Below, in pieces: positions 52,600-63,900 of a stretch of 64,000 nucleotides of DNA; position 1 is the first letter of the stretch; every line of letters begins with the position of its first letter. The translations under genes were made by a program, and so were the position numbers. A model generated the notes under the pieces. That model saw only the letters and a list, made by a program, of their open reading frames with translations. It was not told the DNA's origin and did no database searches. Source of the stretch: Arion vulgaris (lineage: Eukaryota; Mollusca; Gastropoda; Stylommatophora; Arionidae). Location of the stretch: contig CM036756.1 in the NCBI GenBank assembly GCA_020796225.1, positions 64,533,644-64,597,643 of the forward strand. The letters run 5' to 3'.

Positions 52600-52700
52600 A
52601 TTCCGACATTTATCAACAAATTTCTACGGCGTATTCTCAGACTGCGATGGTATGGCAACACAGACCTGTAGATAAGAACAGGACAGAAGCCCAATATACA
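52600..52700 (+). pseudogene. RTE-1 fragment
   Basis: TTCTACGGCGTATTCTCAGAC and CAGACCTGTAGATAAGAACA match 1235-1290 and the reverse of 3290-3370. Confidence 0.55.
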
Positions 52701-52779
52701 AATATTCTACGACTGAGAGTCTTTCTTTCCTTCTTTTCTCTATTCTTGTTTTGTCTCACAGTGTAAGGATACGACAGAG

Positions 52780-53050
52780 CTGACATCGTGAACGCCCTCA
52801 TAGAGCGTGGCCGCAGAGAAGACCTTCATCTAAACCAATCCACGTCAACTACTAGATTGCGAGAACTGGGTTTGAAGATTAGTGTGGCAAGAAAAGAACG
52901 GTACAACAGGTATACGAGTCGGCTCATCAATCAAAATAGAACTGGTACGGTCAGTCGCTGGACGCTGATGGAGATATTGCGAAGGAGATCGGAGCACCTA
53001 TGGACATGTCCGGAGTGCAATGAAAATATTCCAAACTGAAACTGAAACTG
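52780..53050 (+). pseudogene. I-LINE 3' end
   Basis: Open frame reads NALIERGRREDLHLNQST, NQNRTGTVSRWTLMEILRRR and SEHLWTCPECNENIPN, then an AAACTGAAACTG tail. Cleanest copy of this terminal segment, with a CPEC motif. Confidence 0.7.
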
Positions 53051-53480
53051 TAAGGATACGAAGAGGCTTTAAAAACAGTCTCTTGTGTGCGCTTCGTACA
53101 TGGTGTCTGTCACTGTCTCTGTTATTTCTGTGATCCATTTTTTACGTGGTTGACCTTTAGCATTGTACCCACTGTATCTAATCTTACCCGTTGATGTGCA
53201 CTGTCTGTTGGTAAATCTGCTTATGCGACCGAACCATTTAATTTGTCTTCTTGATGAAGTTCAGTAGTGATATTGTATCTAGTCTTTCCCTAATTTCTTC
53301 TTCATTTCTAAACCGTTCTCTTCTTGATACCTCCAGCATTCTGCGTAGACACTTCATCTCTGTCGTGACTAGTTTTCTTCTATCTTCTATCGTTTCATGT
53401 CAACGTCCAGGTTTGGCACTGACAGCATAATGTTGTGAGAAAGATCATATTGTACAATGCTTGCACAATTGTGATAGTTT
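53045..53480 (-). pseudogene. LINE-3 3' relic
   Basis: TGTGCACTGTCTGTTGGTAA, TTCGTACATGGTGTCTGTCA and CATTCTGCGTAGACACTTCA, reverse of 45185-45620. Confidence 0.65.
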
Positions 53481-53519
53481 TCTATCAAAAGTTATGCAAG
53501 TTGATCTGAGAAATAGGGG

Positions 53520-53660
53520 AGAAGATGGTGGAGAGTGTGGAACCTCGTATTTAGCTAGACAGCTGTATAAACCATCATCATGTCTACCCTGAGACAACTG
53601 CAGTGGTAGATTGAGTACATATGAGTCTGCCTGAAGAGCTACGAGACAATAAATAATTTC
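53520..53660 (+). pseudogene. I-LINE tail fragment
   Basis: ATGTCTACCCTGAGACAACT and TGAGTCTGCCTGAAGAGCTA resemble the end of 35150-35390. Confidence 0.4.
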
Positions 53661-53750
53661 CTTTATTTAAAAAAATCTTTGAAAGTGGCTGTATTTATCG
53701 TTTTAATTATCTTTCTGCCTTATTGTTTGATTGTGTTTTCTTTCAAATCT

Positions 53751-53845
53751 CTCTTCATCTCTCTTGCTCTGATTGTTTCTCTCTTGCTCTGATTGTTTCT
53801 CTCTTGCTCTGATTGTTTCTCTCTTGCTCTGATTGTTTCTCTCTG
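53751..53845. repeat. 20-bp tandem repeat, about 4.5 copies
   Basis: TCTCTCTTGCTCTGATTGTT repeated, ending in the SINE-G head. Confidence 0.95.
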
Positions 53846-54281
53846 TAGCGTAGAAGTTAGGTGCTTGCTTCTAGTGCCAAAGGTACCCGGTAGTTCCCTT
53901 GTGGAGCCATCGAGATATTTTTTCCAGGGATTAATGATCTCAGTGTAGGTGCGATCGAGTTCCTAGTCCTATCGGAAAAGGACGATAAAACGGAGGTCTC
54001 ATGTTCAATTTGAGCACGTAAAAAGAAAAAAGAACCCTTGACAGCTCAAAATCTAAAAGAGCAGGCTGGAAAGCCGCTCCCCGAACAACATTCATTAGAA
54101 ACAGATTTAAAATAAAATTCCTATAAAATATCTGTACCATCTTCAAAATTACACCGGGGACACTCGCCGGTGCTAAGGAGTTCGTGCACGGTAGCTGAGA
54201 TCTTCCTGTGTAAGAATAGATCGGAACACACATGGTTACTCACCGAAGTGCAATGATGATGGTCCTATCAATCAATCAATC
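53846..54281 (+). mobile_element. SINE-G, full length
   Basis: TAGCGTAGAAGTTAGGTGCT head and ATCAATCAATCAATCAG tail. Collinear with 29658. Confidence 0.75.
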
Positions 54282-54329
54282 AGTTTGACTCTCTTTTATA
54301 ACTTCCTTTCTGTTTGAAATTTGTCCTAT

Positions 54330-54577
54330 AGCTACATCTCTGTTTGACTCTCTATCTCTCTCGTTCTTCCTTCCTCTATCTTCTCTAAATATCTCTCTTT
54401 ATCCCCTTGAGTTGCCTCTGTTTGACTCTATCTCTCGCGTTATTCCTTCCTCTATCTTCTCTAAATATCTCTCTTTATCCGCTTGAGTTGCCTCTGTTTG
54501 ACTCTCTATCTCTCTCCTTCTTCCTTCCTCTATCTTCTCTAAATATCTCTCTTTATCCCTTGAGTTGCCTCTGTTTG

Positions 54578-54631
<54 letters not shown>

Positions 54632-54637
54632 TCTCCC
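54330..54637. repeat. pyrimidine-rich tandem repeat plus (TC)n
   Basis: Roughly 70-bp units with GAGTTGCCTCTGTTTGACTC and CTCTAAATATCTCTCTTTAT, three to four copies, running into about 50 bp of TC. 54640-55149 has nothing recognised. Confidence 0.9.
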
Positions 54638-55149
54638 CGCCTCTCTTACATTAACACAAATAAAAAAAATAAAAACAGGAGAATTCATGTCGGATGCACT
54701 TGTGCCCCCAATTTCGAACATCACGGAGGCCAGTATAATGCCCCCATGTTGACGAGGAACTAGTCAAGTTTGACATGATCTCTAAAGTCGAAGATTATTA
54801 GTTAATGCCCCACTGGCTGCAGTTAATCGAAAATTGTTGGATTCTAAATTATCGACATGAGAATGTGTAAGTGTAGAATGAGAACCTCTCTCAATCTCTT
54901 TTCTTATGAATCGATTGTCAATTGAGTTAGCAACTCCAAGTTATTACAGACAGCAAGTAGCAATAATTTCTCCCCAGATATAGCAGGAGAATGAATTTTC
55001 TTTCTTTGTTATGTAGGGAATTAGATCTCGTTAAGCCGAGGCACGCCTTTTCCAACCTAAGGATGAATCTTGTTTTGGTTATATCAGAGCGTGTAGAACA
55101 ACAAACGTGAAAAATAAGAATTCACTCCTTTCGGAGAATTTAAGTTGTA

Positions 55150-55215
55150 TTTTTATAAAACTCAGTTTCAGTTTGGAATATCTTCATTACACTCTGGACA
55201 TGTCCATAAAAACAT
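55150..55215 (-). pseudogene. I-LINE tail fragment
   Basis: AACTCAGTTTCAGTTTGGAA and CACTCTGGACATGTCCATA, reverse of the end at 52990-53050. Confidence 0.6.
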
Positions 55216-55394
55216 TTCATTGAATTCGAGTGGAAAGTAACTTCTTCAGTGGCACTTATTTTGCAGGGTTTGCCAGAGGAAGGACATATGTATACCTATA
55301 ATAACATCCGAGGATACTCAGATAACTAAAACATTTACTAACAAAAAAGCTATGTCTTTTCCACGTTAAACCCTTCCTTGGTGACGCTACTTTC

Positions 55395-55672
55395 AACATC
55401 AAATCATTCATATGTAACTATATATTTAACTATAACAAATCCTTCATATGTAACTATATATTTAACTATAACAAATCCTTCATATGTAACTATATATTTA
55501 ACTATAACAAATCCTTCATATGTAACTATATATTTAACTATAACAAATCCTTCATATGTAACTATATATTTAACTACAACAAATCCTTCATATGTAACTA
55601 TATATTTAACTACAACAAATCCTTCATATGTAACTATATATTTAACTACAACAAATCCTTCCTATATCACTT
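55395..55672. repeat. 36-bp minisatellite, about 7.5 copies
   Basis: CCTTCATATGTAACTATATA then TTTAACTATAACAAAT, with C for T in later copies. Confidence 0.97.
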
Positions 55673-56880
55673 CCCGTTCTACTACAAATATTTCCTTCAT
55701 ATATCACCTTCATTTCTGCTATAAATATTTCCTTGCTACACTTCCTTTCTACTACAAATATTTCCTTTGCTACTCTTCCCTTTCTACTACAAATATTTCC
55801 TTTGCTACTCTTCCCTTTCTACTACAAATATTTCCTTCCTATATCACCTACATTTCTGTTACAAATATTCCTTTTACACTTCTTTCTTACAATATTTCCT
55901 TTCTACACTTCCCTTTCTACTACAAATATTTCCTTTACTCCCTTTCCTTTCTACTACAAATATTTCCTTTACTACACTTTCCTTTCTGCTACAAATATTT
56001 CCTTTACTACACTTCCCTTTCTACTACAAATATTTCCTTTACTACACTTTCCTTTCTACTACAAATATTTCCTTTACTACACTTCCCTTTCTACTACAAA
56101 TATTTCCTTTACTACACTTCCCTTTCTACTACAAATATTTCCTTTACTACACTTTCCTTTCTACTACAAATATTTCCTTTACTACACTTTCCTTTCTACT
56201 ACAAATATTTCCTTTACTACACTTTCCTTTCTACTACAAATATTTCCTTTACTACACTTCCCTTTCTACTACAAATATTTCCTTTGCTACTCTTCCTTTC
56301 TACTACAAATATTTCCTTTCTACTCTTCCTTTCTACTACAAATATTTCCTTCCTATATCACCTACATTTCTGTTACAAATATTTCCTTTACTACACTTTC
56401 CTTTCTACTACAAATATTTCCTTTACTACACTTTCCTTTCTACTACAAATATTTCCTTTACTACACTTTCCTTTCTGCTACAAATATTTCCTTTACTACA
56501 CTTTCCTTTCTACTACAAATATTTCCTTTACTACACTTTCCTTTCTACTACAAATATTTCCTTTACTACATTTCCCCTTTCTACTACAAATATTTCCTTT
56601 ACTACACTTCCCTTTCTACTACAAATATTTCCTTTACTACACTTCCCTTTCTACTACAAATCTTTCCTTTACTACACTTCCCTTTCTACTACAAATCTTT
56701 CCTTTACTACTCTTTCCTTTCTACTACAAATATTTCCTTCCTATATCACCTACATTTCTGTTACAAATCTTTCCTTTGCTACTCTTTCATTTCTACTACA
56801 AATCTTTCCTTTGCTACTCTTTCATTTCTACTACAAATCTTTCCTTTGTTACTCTTCCCTTTCTAGTACAAATATTTCAA
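55673..56880. repeat. 35-bp pyrimidine-rich minisatellite, about 34 copies
   Basis: CTACTACAAATATTTCCTTT then ACTACACTTTCCTTT. No stop codon in any + frame of the unit, hence long spurious frames of up to 543 codons. TATATCACCTACATTTCTGT variants recur about every 500 bp, suggesting higher-order copying. Confidence 0.97.
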
Positions 56881-57009
56881 TTCTTACACTCTTCTATTAA
56901 ATTCTACTTTCGTTGCTTTCTATTTCAATTATTTTCTTGTTTACTCTTTCCTTTCTACTACAAATCATTTTTCTGCTATTCTGTTCTTTCGATTTCAAAC
57001 ATTTGTTAA

Positions 57010-57900
57010 AACAATAAAACATAACACACATAAAATACGCATACACATCAAAATATTACGCGCATGTGTAAACAAACCCGCCCTAAACACACAAACGCAC
57101 ACCCAACAGATACACAGTCACATACGGGTACTCATAAACACACACAAAACCACAAATACAGGAATACTTGTTCCCACAAACACACATCTCCACTCATTCG
57201 TCCCTACACCCAATCAAGCTAATACACACTCGCTCACACCCGCTCATTCAATAACGCTCACATAAACTAAATTCCGCCGACACATACTAAACCCCGTTTT
57301 CCTACACACACACACACACACATACATATACACTGAATAACACTAACGAGCACTAAATCATGTGCGCACGAACGTACTCAATCGGTCTAACAAACCCACA
57401 TAAACGCGCTCAAATACACAAATTCACTCACCCACGCGCGAAAACACACACTCCACACACACACTCACACACACACACTGACCAACACACTCTTGAATTC
57501 TGACCTCCGCTTCTCTCCAAAATCCACAGATTTCTTCTGACAATTTTCTCATCAACATGGAAGCATGGATATCCAGCCGTTGAGCCTGAAATCGCCATCA
57601 AATGGAGAGGCTGGTCGTATGATTGAATATCGACATGCTAAAATCTCTCTCAGGCAATAACTATTCATGAGCTTCTAATCTCATCATGTTGACACAGACA
57701 AGTTGACAAGAAGCGAACAAGAAAAAGAAAACCTATTTCTCGATCATGTTTTCTAGGTTTGGCAGTCCAGAGAATGTTGTTGATGTCATGTGGTCATGCT
57801 CCTCTTCTGCACAATATCTATAACGGCTCTCTTCATCATCATCAGGTGTCATAACATCATGCGCAGACGATCTACAAAAGCTCATTCCTTTCGTTATTTA
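57010..57900. other. CA-rich simple sequence, otherwise unrecognised
   Basis: 57010-57480 is dominated by CACACA and related motifs. 57481-57900 has no clear family or exon. Confidence 0.6.
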
Positions 57901-57904
57901 AGTA

Positions 57905-58475
57905 GATTATTAACAGATATAGATAGAGGCTAGAGTTCAAAAAGGAAATGCTGTAACCTACCAGCTAGCCCCATTGTTGAGGCACCCAAATATCTCACTG
58001 ACAGCTAAGCAACAGATGATCAACAGCATTTTCATACCTACTTTATGTTACCAGAGCCAAACATGGACAATGAGCAAAATGCAGTCACAATAAATAACTA
58101 CATGTGAAATGCGTTGCCTGCGAAAAAGTTACCAACAACACCAGAAAAGACAGAGTCAGCAACATCAGCATAAGAAAGAAAGCTGACAGAGAACCTTGTT
58201 TGAATTACATTGAGAAACAAAGAATGAAGTGGTTTGGCCACTTAATAAGAATGCATCCAAACTCCACAGTATACAGTCTTCTACAATAGAACATCAGGAA
58301 AGAAGGTGAGAGGAAGACCACGAAAAGATGGTTAGATGTCATAGCAGAATCCTGTCAAAGAGCAAAAATAACAATTACCCAAGCCACCAGAAAAGCGCAA
58401 GACAAAAACAGAAAATCACGACACTGTGCAACAACCCGGTAGCAGCGTGATGATACTGAGCAACAACCCGGTAGC
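57905..58475 (+). pseudogene. LINE-9 3' copy
   Basis: AATGCTGTAACCTACCAGCT, TGAAGTGGTTTGGCCACTTA and AAGGTGAGAGGAAGACCAC parallel 50640-51140. Coding trace KQRMKWFGHLIRMHPNSTVY. Tail amplified (next entry). Confidence 0.75.
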
Positions 58476-58615
58476 AGTGTAATGACAAAGAAGAAGAAGA
58501 TGTACACAAGACCACGACACTGTGCAACAACCCGGTAGCAGTGTGACGACACTGTGCAACAACCCGGTAGCAGTGTGACGACACTGTGCAACAACCCGGT
58601 AGCAGTGTAATGACA
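58430..58615. repeat. 33-bp tandem amplification of the LINE-9 3' end
   Basis: TGTGCAACAACCCGGTAGCA then GTGTGACGACAC, five copies with one carrying an inserted AAGAAGAAGATGTACACAAG. Confidence 0.95.
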
Positions 58616-58619
58616 AAAG

Positions 58620-58800
58620 AAGAAAGAAGATCAACAGACTGTGCCTCAAAGAACAATGTTACTCTAATACAGTGGATACAACGAAAAAGACCGTTCACGC
58701 AAAATGTGGACCTCAAAAATAACAGCTGCGGTGAAAAACACTATTAATGAAGCATACACAAAAGTCCGTTCTAGAAATCTCTTTTCCTAACGCTGTGAGG
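58620..58800 (+). pseudogene. LINE-3 3' fragment
   Basis: AAAGAACAATGTTACTCTAA and AAAGTCCGTTCTAGAAATCT match the end of 45185-45620. Confidence 0.6.
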
Positions 58801-58920
58801 CAAACCATATTAGAGAACAGAAAAAAGTATACATTTGTATTAAGTTATGATATAAAAATCAACTTCTACCCAGCATCTTCGATCTGTTGTCCCACCGATA
58901 CTTGTTTTCCTTTTATACCG

Positions 58921-59188
58921 TTCTTCTTCTTCTTCTTCTTCAAACACTCCATATCCTCCACTTGTTAACCACTCTTTGTGAATTGTATGTGAACTGAACC
59001 TAAAAGTGATTGTACGTTGTGCCAGTTATGCACATACAAGTAGGCCAGCACATCCGATTTCTGCGATGCTTTTTATTTACTAGGTAGCTTCTCTAGGTCC
59101 TACATTACTCACCTCTTACGACATGCATTGTAAGTCGCAGTGGTACTATTCTTTGATTACATTGCGAGTCCCATCACTACATGGGCGC
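58921..59188 (-). mobile_element. SINE-B, full length
   Basis: (TTC)n, then CAAACACTCCATATCCTCCA to CCATCACTACATGGGCG. 59190-59470 beyond has nothing recognised. Confidence 0.8.
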
Positions 59189-59474
59189 AGTTCACATACA
59201 AAGATATACGTGAATTTAAAAAAGCATTTCTCACATTACATGTTCAGATATTTAGTCAGATTGTTCTCATGATCAATGCACAGCAAGCTAACACAGTTGT
59301 GTTTTATTACTATAATAAAACCTGTAAATTGAATTACATTTTGACTTCGGTACAATACAAAAATGCTAATGAGTTACATATATATCTCCTATATAAAACT
59401 ATGCAATATATAAAACTCTTTGTTTCCACAACATATTAGCACATTAATGATTTTATAATGAAGGTCATTACTTA

Positions 59475-59910
59475 CTTACTTACTTAATCCTGTCATGCCT
59501 AGTGACACATGGGGCTTCAGAAAGGACTTTCCATGCTTTCCTGTCCCGTGCAACCTTCAGCGTAGAGCCCCCCGTCAGAGATGTGGTGTCCAGTTCCTCT
59601 TCCATCATGCGCCTCCATATTGTCCGTGGTCTGCCTTTCTTTCTCTTCCTTCTGGTGTCCAAGTGAGGGCTACCCTTGCAGGCATTTCTTGTCTCATTCT
59701 CATAACATGTCCGAGCCATTTCCATTTTCTCTTTTTGAGTATGTCATTCGTTGCCTCTTGTCTTGGAGTAGTTGGTTATTGGATATTTTTACTGGCCAAA
59801 AGATTCCCAAGATTCTGCGAAGACAAGAGTGGTGGAAAACTGACATCCTGCTAGTATCTCCTTTGGTCATCTTCCAACACTCCGATCCGTAGAGCAAAAC
59901 TGGCAAAACA
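59475..59910 (-). pseudogene. LINE-7 3' relic
   Basis: Read on the - strand: VLLYGSECWKMTKGD, HHSCLRRILGIFWPVKISN, then TRRKRKKGRPRTIWRRMMEE. Post-RT region and C-terminus in two frames. Confidence 0.7.
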
Positions 59911-60419
59911 AGGGGGACATGAGTCTGTGCAATTTAATTACCACATGGCTAGTGCAGTCGTCGCAAAACTATTCATGTTGGGATCACTGTTGACTACTGG
60001 ATCATGGAAACAGACGTTTGTCGTGACTGCTGTAGTACCGCTTTCTTAAGACGGTGTAGAATAGGTGGGACGAGAGCCTGAAACATTTAACGGCAGCATG
60101 GCTAGTGCCTTCGCCACGAAGCTGTTCAGGTTCGAATTTTTCATTTATGCCCACACAAAGAAAGAAGCTTTTGCACATAAACTAATGTTCACTTGAATTC
60201 AATATTTAGATACATGAACACGCACTTTATGTATACACACAGTACGATAACTCATAACAGAACAGATTTAATTAGAAACTGCTGATTTAGTTGGTGCAGA
60301 ATTGTAAATGGCGATAGAATCAGAGATGATGACATGTGTGAAGACAAAGATTGATTATAGAGTTTAATCATGAAGATTATTACTATGGATATCACTTGGA
60401 GATTTAGCTTCGCGCTGAA
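59911..60419. other. intergenic, weak tRNA-like duplicates
   Basis: GCATGGCTAGTGCCTTCGCC with CAGGTTCGAATTT near 60090-60150, and a decayed partner near 59940-59985, look like a tRNA-derived SINE head. The rest is unrecognised. Confidence 0.35.
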
Positions 60420-60684
60420 CCCTTCACTTTTCTCCTTACCAAGTAAACCAAACATAATCAGATTTCTCTTCATGTTGTACCCTTTACTTTTCTCCTTACC
60501 AAGTAAACCAGACATAATCAGATTTCTCTTCATGTTGTACCCTTCACTTTTCTCCTTACCAAGTAAACCAAACATACTCAGATTTCTCTTCATGTTGTAC
60601 CCTTTACTTTTCTCCTTACCAAGTAAACCAGACATAATCAGATTTCTCTTCATGTTGTACCCTTCACTTTTCTTCTTACCAAGT
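60420..60684. repeat. 60-bp satellite, left part (right part 63901-64000)
   Basis: TTCATGTTGTACCCTTTACT, TTTCTCCTTACCAAGTAAAC, CAGACATAATCAGATTTCTC. About 4.5 copies here, 1.6 beyond the RTE insertion up to the window end. A multiple of three, so it makes an open frame on each strand. Confidence 0.95.
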
Positions 60685-61287
60685 CTCTCTCTCTCTCTTT
60701 GCCTTTTACCCGGTTGGGCATAGGCCCTCAACCAACTCATGCCAAGTCTTCCTATCTCTAGCTATCTCCTGCAGCTCCCTCCAGCTCTTCTTTATATTGT
60801 TGATCTCTGCCTCCAAATCTCGTCTCCATGTATTTCTCGGCCTCCCTTCTTTCGCTGTCCCTGCGGGTTCCAGGCAAGGACCCTTCTTGTTATATTCCCT
60901 CCGGTTTTCGCAAAGTGTGTCCTATCCAGCGCCAGCGTCTTTTTTAACCTGTTCGTTCACTGGAATCTGTCTTGTTCTCTCCATAAGTTCCTCATTTGTG
61001 ACCCTATCATACCATCTTATTCCTCTATTCTGCGCAGACACCAGTTGATGAATGTTTGCAATTTATGCGCTATTGTTTTAGTTGTTCTCCATGTTTCTGA
61101 CCCATACAGTAGAACTGCTTTAACATTAGAGTTAAATATCCGAATTTTTGTTCTAGATTTGATTTCTTTGGACTTCCAAATGTTTCCCAGTGCAATGAAA
61201 GCTCCCTTGCCTTCTGTATTCTTATTTTAACATCTCTATCTGTTCCACCCTCTTTGTCTACGTTGCTGCCCAAATATGTGTATGATT

Positions 61288-61965
61288 CTACCTCTTGAAG
61301 TGGGATTTCCCCAGGAGAATCGAGTTGTCGTTTGCTCGGTTAATTCTCAATATCTTTGTCTTTCCCTTATGAATGTTCAGCCCTAGTTGCTGGGACCTTT
61401 GATTCAATGTGTTAAGCTTATCCTGCATCTGATTTTGTGTATGTGACAGAAGGGCTATATCATCAGCGAAGTCCAGATCATCTAGTTGCTCTGTCAGAGT
61501 CCATTGGATTCCATTTCTGGTGTTAGTTACTGTGGTCTTCATAATCCAGTCTATTGTCAGTAAGAACAACAAAGGTGATAGAAGACATCCCTGACGCACT
61601 CCTGTTTCTATTCCGAAAGTATCTGTTAGTTTACCTTCATGAAGAACTCTACATTTCATATCTGTATATGTTGCTTTTATTAGGTTAATAATTTTCTGTG
61701 GGATTCCATAATGCCTCATTAATTTCCAAAGGGTTTTCCTATCAATACTGTCAAAAGCCTTCTCATAATCAACAAATCCGATATAAAGTTGGGATTTCCA
61801 TTCAATACTTTGCTCTATTATTATACGTAATGTGGCTATCTGGTCAGCACAGGATCTATTTGGTCGGAAGCCTGCCTGTTCATCTCTTAGCTTTATATCG
61901 ATGGTATCTCTCAGTCTCTCCAGGATGACTCTGCTTAGTATTTTCCCAGGTACTGACAACAGCAT
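61288..61965 (-). pseudogene. RTE-1 reverse transcriptase domain, longest open piece
   Basis: 225 codons with RT blocks in order: KILSRVILERLRD, EQAGFRPNRSCADQ, IGFVDYEKAFDSIDRKTLWK (first catalytic Asp), [47 protein letters not shown] (catalytic Asp pair), then QLGLNIHKGKTKILRIN. Complete fingers and palm, but isolated by frameshifts on both sides. Confidence 0.85.
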
Positions 61966-62567
61966 TATTCCCTATAGTTTTCACACTTCTGAAGGTCCCT
62001 TTCTTTGGTAGCTTCACCAGGTATCCTTCTCTCCAGTTTGCTGGTATTTCTTCGGTCTCCCAGATTCTGCTAAATAATTTATACAGTATTTCTGTGGATG
62101 TGTTTATGTTGGCTTTAACTGCCTCTGCTGGAATACCATCTGGACCGGCCGCTTTTCCATCTTTTAAAAGTTTAATGGCTTTACTAATCTCCTCCTTGGA
62201 TGGTTTCTCACAGTTGATGTCCAAGTCAATTTCTGCCGGTTGGATATCTTGGGGTTTGTAGGTGCTGGTCTGTTCAGGAGTTCCTTGAAGTATTCCATCC
62301 ATCTTTCCATTTGGTCTCTAACATTAGTGATAGTTTTCCCACTACTATTTTTGATCAACCCATTTGATGGTCTGTATTTTCCTGCTAGCTTTCTAGTGAT
62401 ATTGTAAAGATCCCTAAGGTTTCCTTTTCCTGCAGCTACCTCTGCTTCTCTTGCTAGATCTTCTACGTATTGTCTTTTATCTAACTTTATTTGTTTCTTC
62501 ACTTTCTTGCTAGCTTCTGTGTACTTTTCCTGGGCTATGGCTTTGGCAGTTCTAGTTTTGCTATTAT

Positions 62568-63600
62568 TTAAATCTGCTTTCCTCTTTTCCTTTCTTCTAT
62601 TTCCTTGAGAGTTTCTGGAGTTATCCATGCCTTATGATTCCGCTCCTTCTTTCCTAATACCTCTGTGCATGTTTCATTCCAAATATTTTTGGCTTGCTGC
62701 CAGCATTCTTCCGCACTCACCTCATCTTCTAATTGCCGCAACACCTCATACTTATTAGAGACTGTGACCGTGAACTGTTCCTTTGTTTCTTGACTTCTGA
62801 GGTATCCTACATTATATTGGTGTCTATGTTCATTGGATGTTATGTATCGCTTAAGCTTCAGTTTAATTTTACTTATCAGCAAATGGTGATCCGAATCTAC
62901 ATCTGCCCCCTTAGGACCCTTACATCTTGTAGAGATGACCTGAATTTCTTGTTTATGCATATGTGGTCAATTTGATTTTCTGTTCTGTGATCTGGTGATA
63001 CCCAGGTTGCTTTATGTATTCTTTTATGTGGAAAGACACTTCCACCTATGACGTATTGATTCGCTGCACAGAAATTAGTGAATAGTTCTCCATTTTCGTT
63101 CATTATTCCTAGTCCGTGTTTCCCCATGATCTCCTCGTAGCCTATGTTGTCCGAACCTATTTTGGCATTGAGGTCACCCATCAGAATTTTGATGTTCCCA
63201 TTTCTCTGATTACCTATAGTATTTTGAAGTTTTATGTAAAATTCCTCTTTACTTTTTCCTCTTTATCATTGGTAGGTGCATAACACTGGGTCACATTCAA
63301 GAATACTTTCTTTTGGTGGTTCTGAATGTTGCTGTGATTATCCTAGGACTCACTGCTTCCAACTTTATTAGTGCAGTCTCCGCTTCTTTAGATAGCATTA
63401 AAGCCACTCCTTCACTATGGGGGCATTTTCTTCCATATGGCCTGAGAACAGCATTGTTTCTCCTGTGTTTAGACGTTGTTTGCCTGCACCATTCCACCTA
63501 GTTTCACATAATCCCAAGATGCCAATCCGTGAAATTTCATCTCATTTACAACCTGTGCTGTCTTTCCCATTTGATACATACTTCTAACATTCCAGGTGCC
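62568..63600 (-). pseudogene. RTE-1 endonuclease region, frame-broken
   Basis: APE-like endonuclease in at least four frames: GTWNVR near 63590, GDLNAKIGSDNIGY near 63170, TWVSPDH and NQIDHIC near 62990, and DVDSDHHLL near 62900. These carry the usual Asn, Asp, Asp and His positions. Between 63500 and 63180 the frame is lost. Confidence 0.75.
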
Positions 63601-63784
63601 AATTCTGGAGCTTTTCCTAGGTGAAAGGAAGATAATCTGCGGTGTAGACTCCTTGCGGCTTTCTCTGCATCGCTTCATACCTCTTCTAGAAGAGCTTCCT
63701 TTCCTCTTGGTTGGCACAGTTTTATTTTATTTTTATGTGACTTGTTCATGGTTGGTTGGATTTTGTGGCTAAAATTTTCTACTG

Positions 63785-63900
63785 GATAGGGTAGCCAGCC
63801 CTACGCCAAACCCCACCTTAGTCGCCTCTTACGACATGCCTTGTAGGTCGCAGTGCTGCTACTCTTTGCTCCCCTTGCGAGCCCCGGCAGCACACGGGCG
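63785..63900 (-). promoter_or_regulatory. RTE-1 5' end, homologous to the SINE-B head
   Basis: Read on the - strand: CGCCCGTGTGCTGCCGGGGC, GCAAGGGGAGCAAAGAGTAG, CTACAAGGCATGTCGTAAGA, GGCGACTAAGG. The same order and near-identical sequence opens every full SINE-B copy. Being the 5' end of a full-length LINE, it presumably holds the internal promoter. Confidence 0.7.

Larger units (their letters stand above)
60685..63900 (-). mobile_element. full-length RTE-type LINE, 3216 bp, frame-broken, 12-bp TSD
   Basis: Flanked by TTCTTACCAAGT at 60673-60684 and 63901-63912. Reading the - strand: a 5' region of about 200 bp, start near 63717 (MPTKRKGSSS), then an APE-type endonuclease (RIGTWNVRSMYQMGKTAQVV; MGDLNAKIGSDNIGYEEIMG; HKATWVSPDHRTENQIDHIC; SDHHLL). 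RT runs over 62302-61288 ([54 protein letters not shown]). The C-terminus has a YMGSNVDKEGG-like motif, and the end is a (GA)n tail. At least six frameshifts. Single ORF, about 3.2 kb, no RNase H and a microsatellite tail fit the RTE clade. Clade assignment is by these traits only. Confidence 0.88.

Noticed and set aside
55378..57009. Open frame of 543 codons, with 377-codon frames in the other two + frames
   Set aside because: All three frames are open because the 35-36-bp repeat unit has no stop. The products are pure repeat with no domain; this is a minisatellite.
60252..60740. 162-codon frame and its 117-codon partner on the other strand
   Set aside because: Both come from the 60-bp satellite, whose length is a multiple of three.
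61288..61965. Domesticated reverse transcriptase gene
   Set aside because: Although open for 225 codons, it lies within a recently inserted RTE element with target duplications and frameshifts on both sides.
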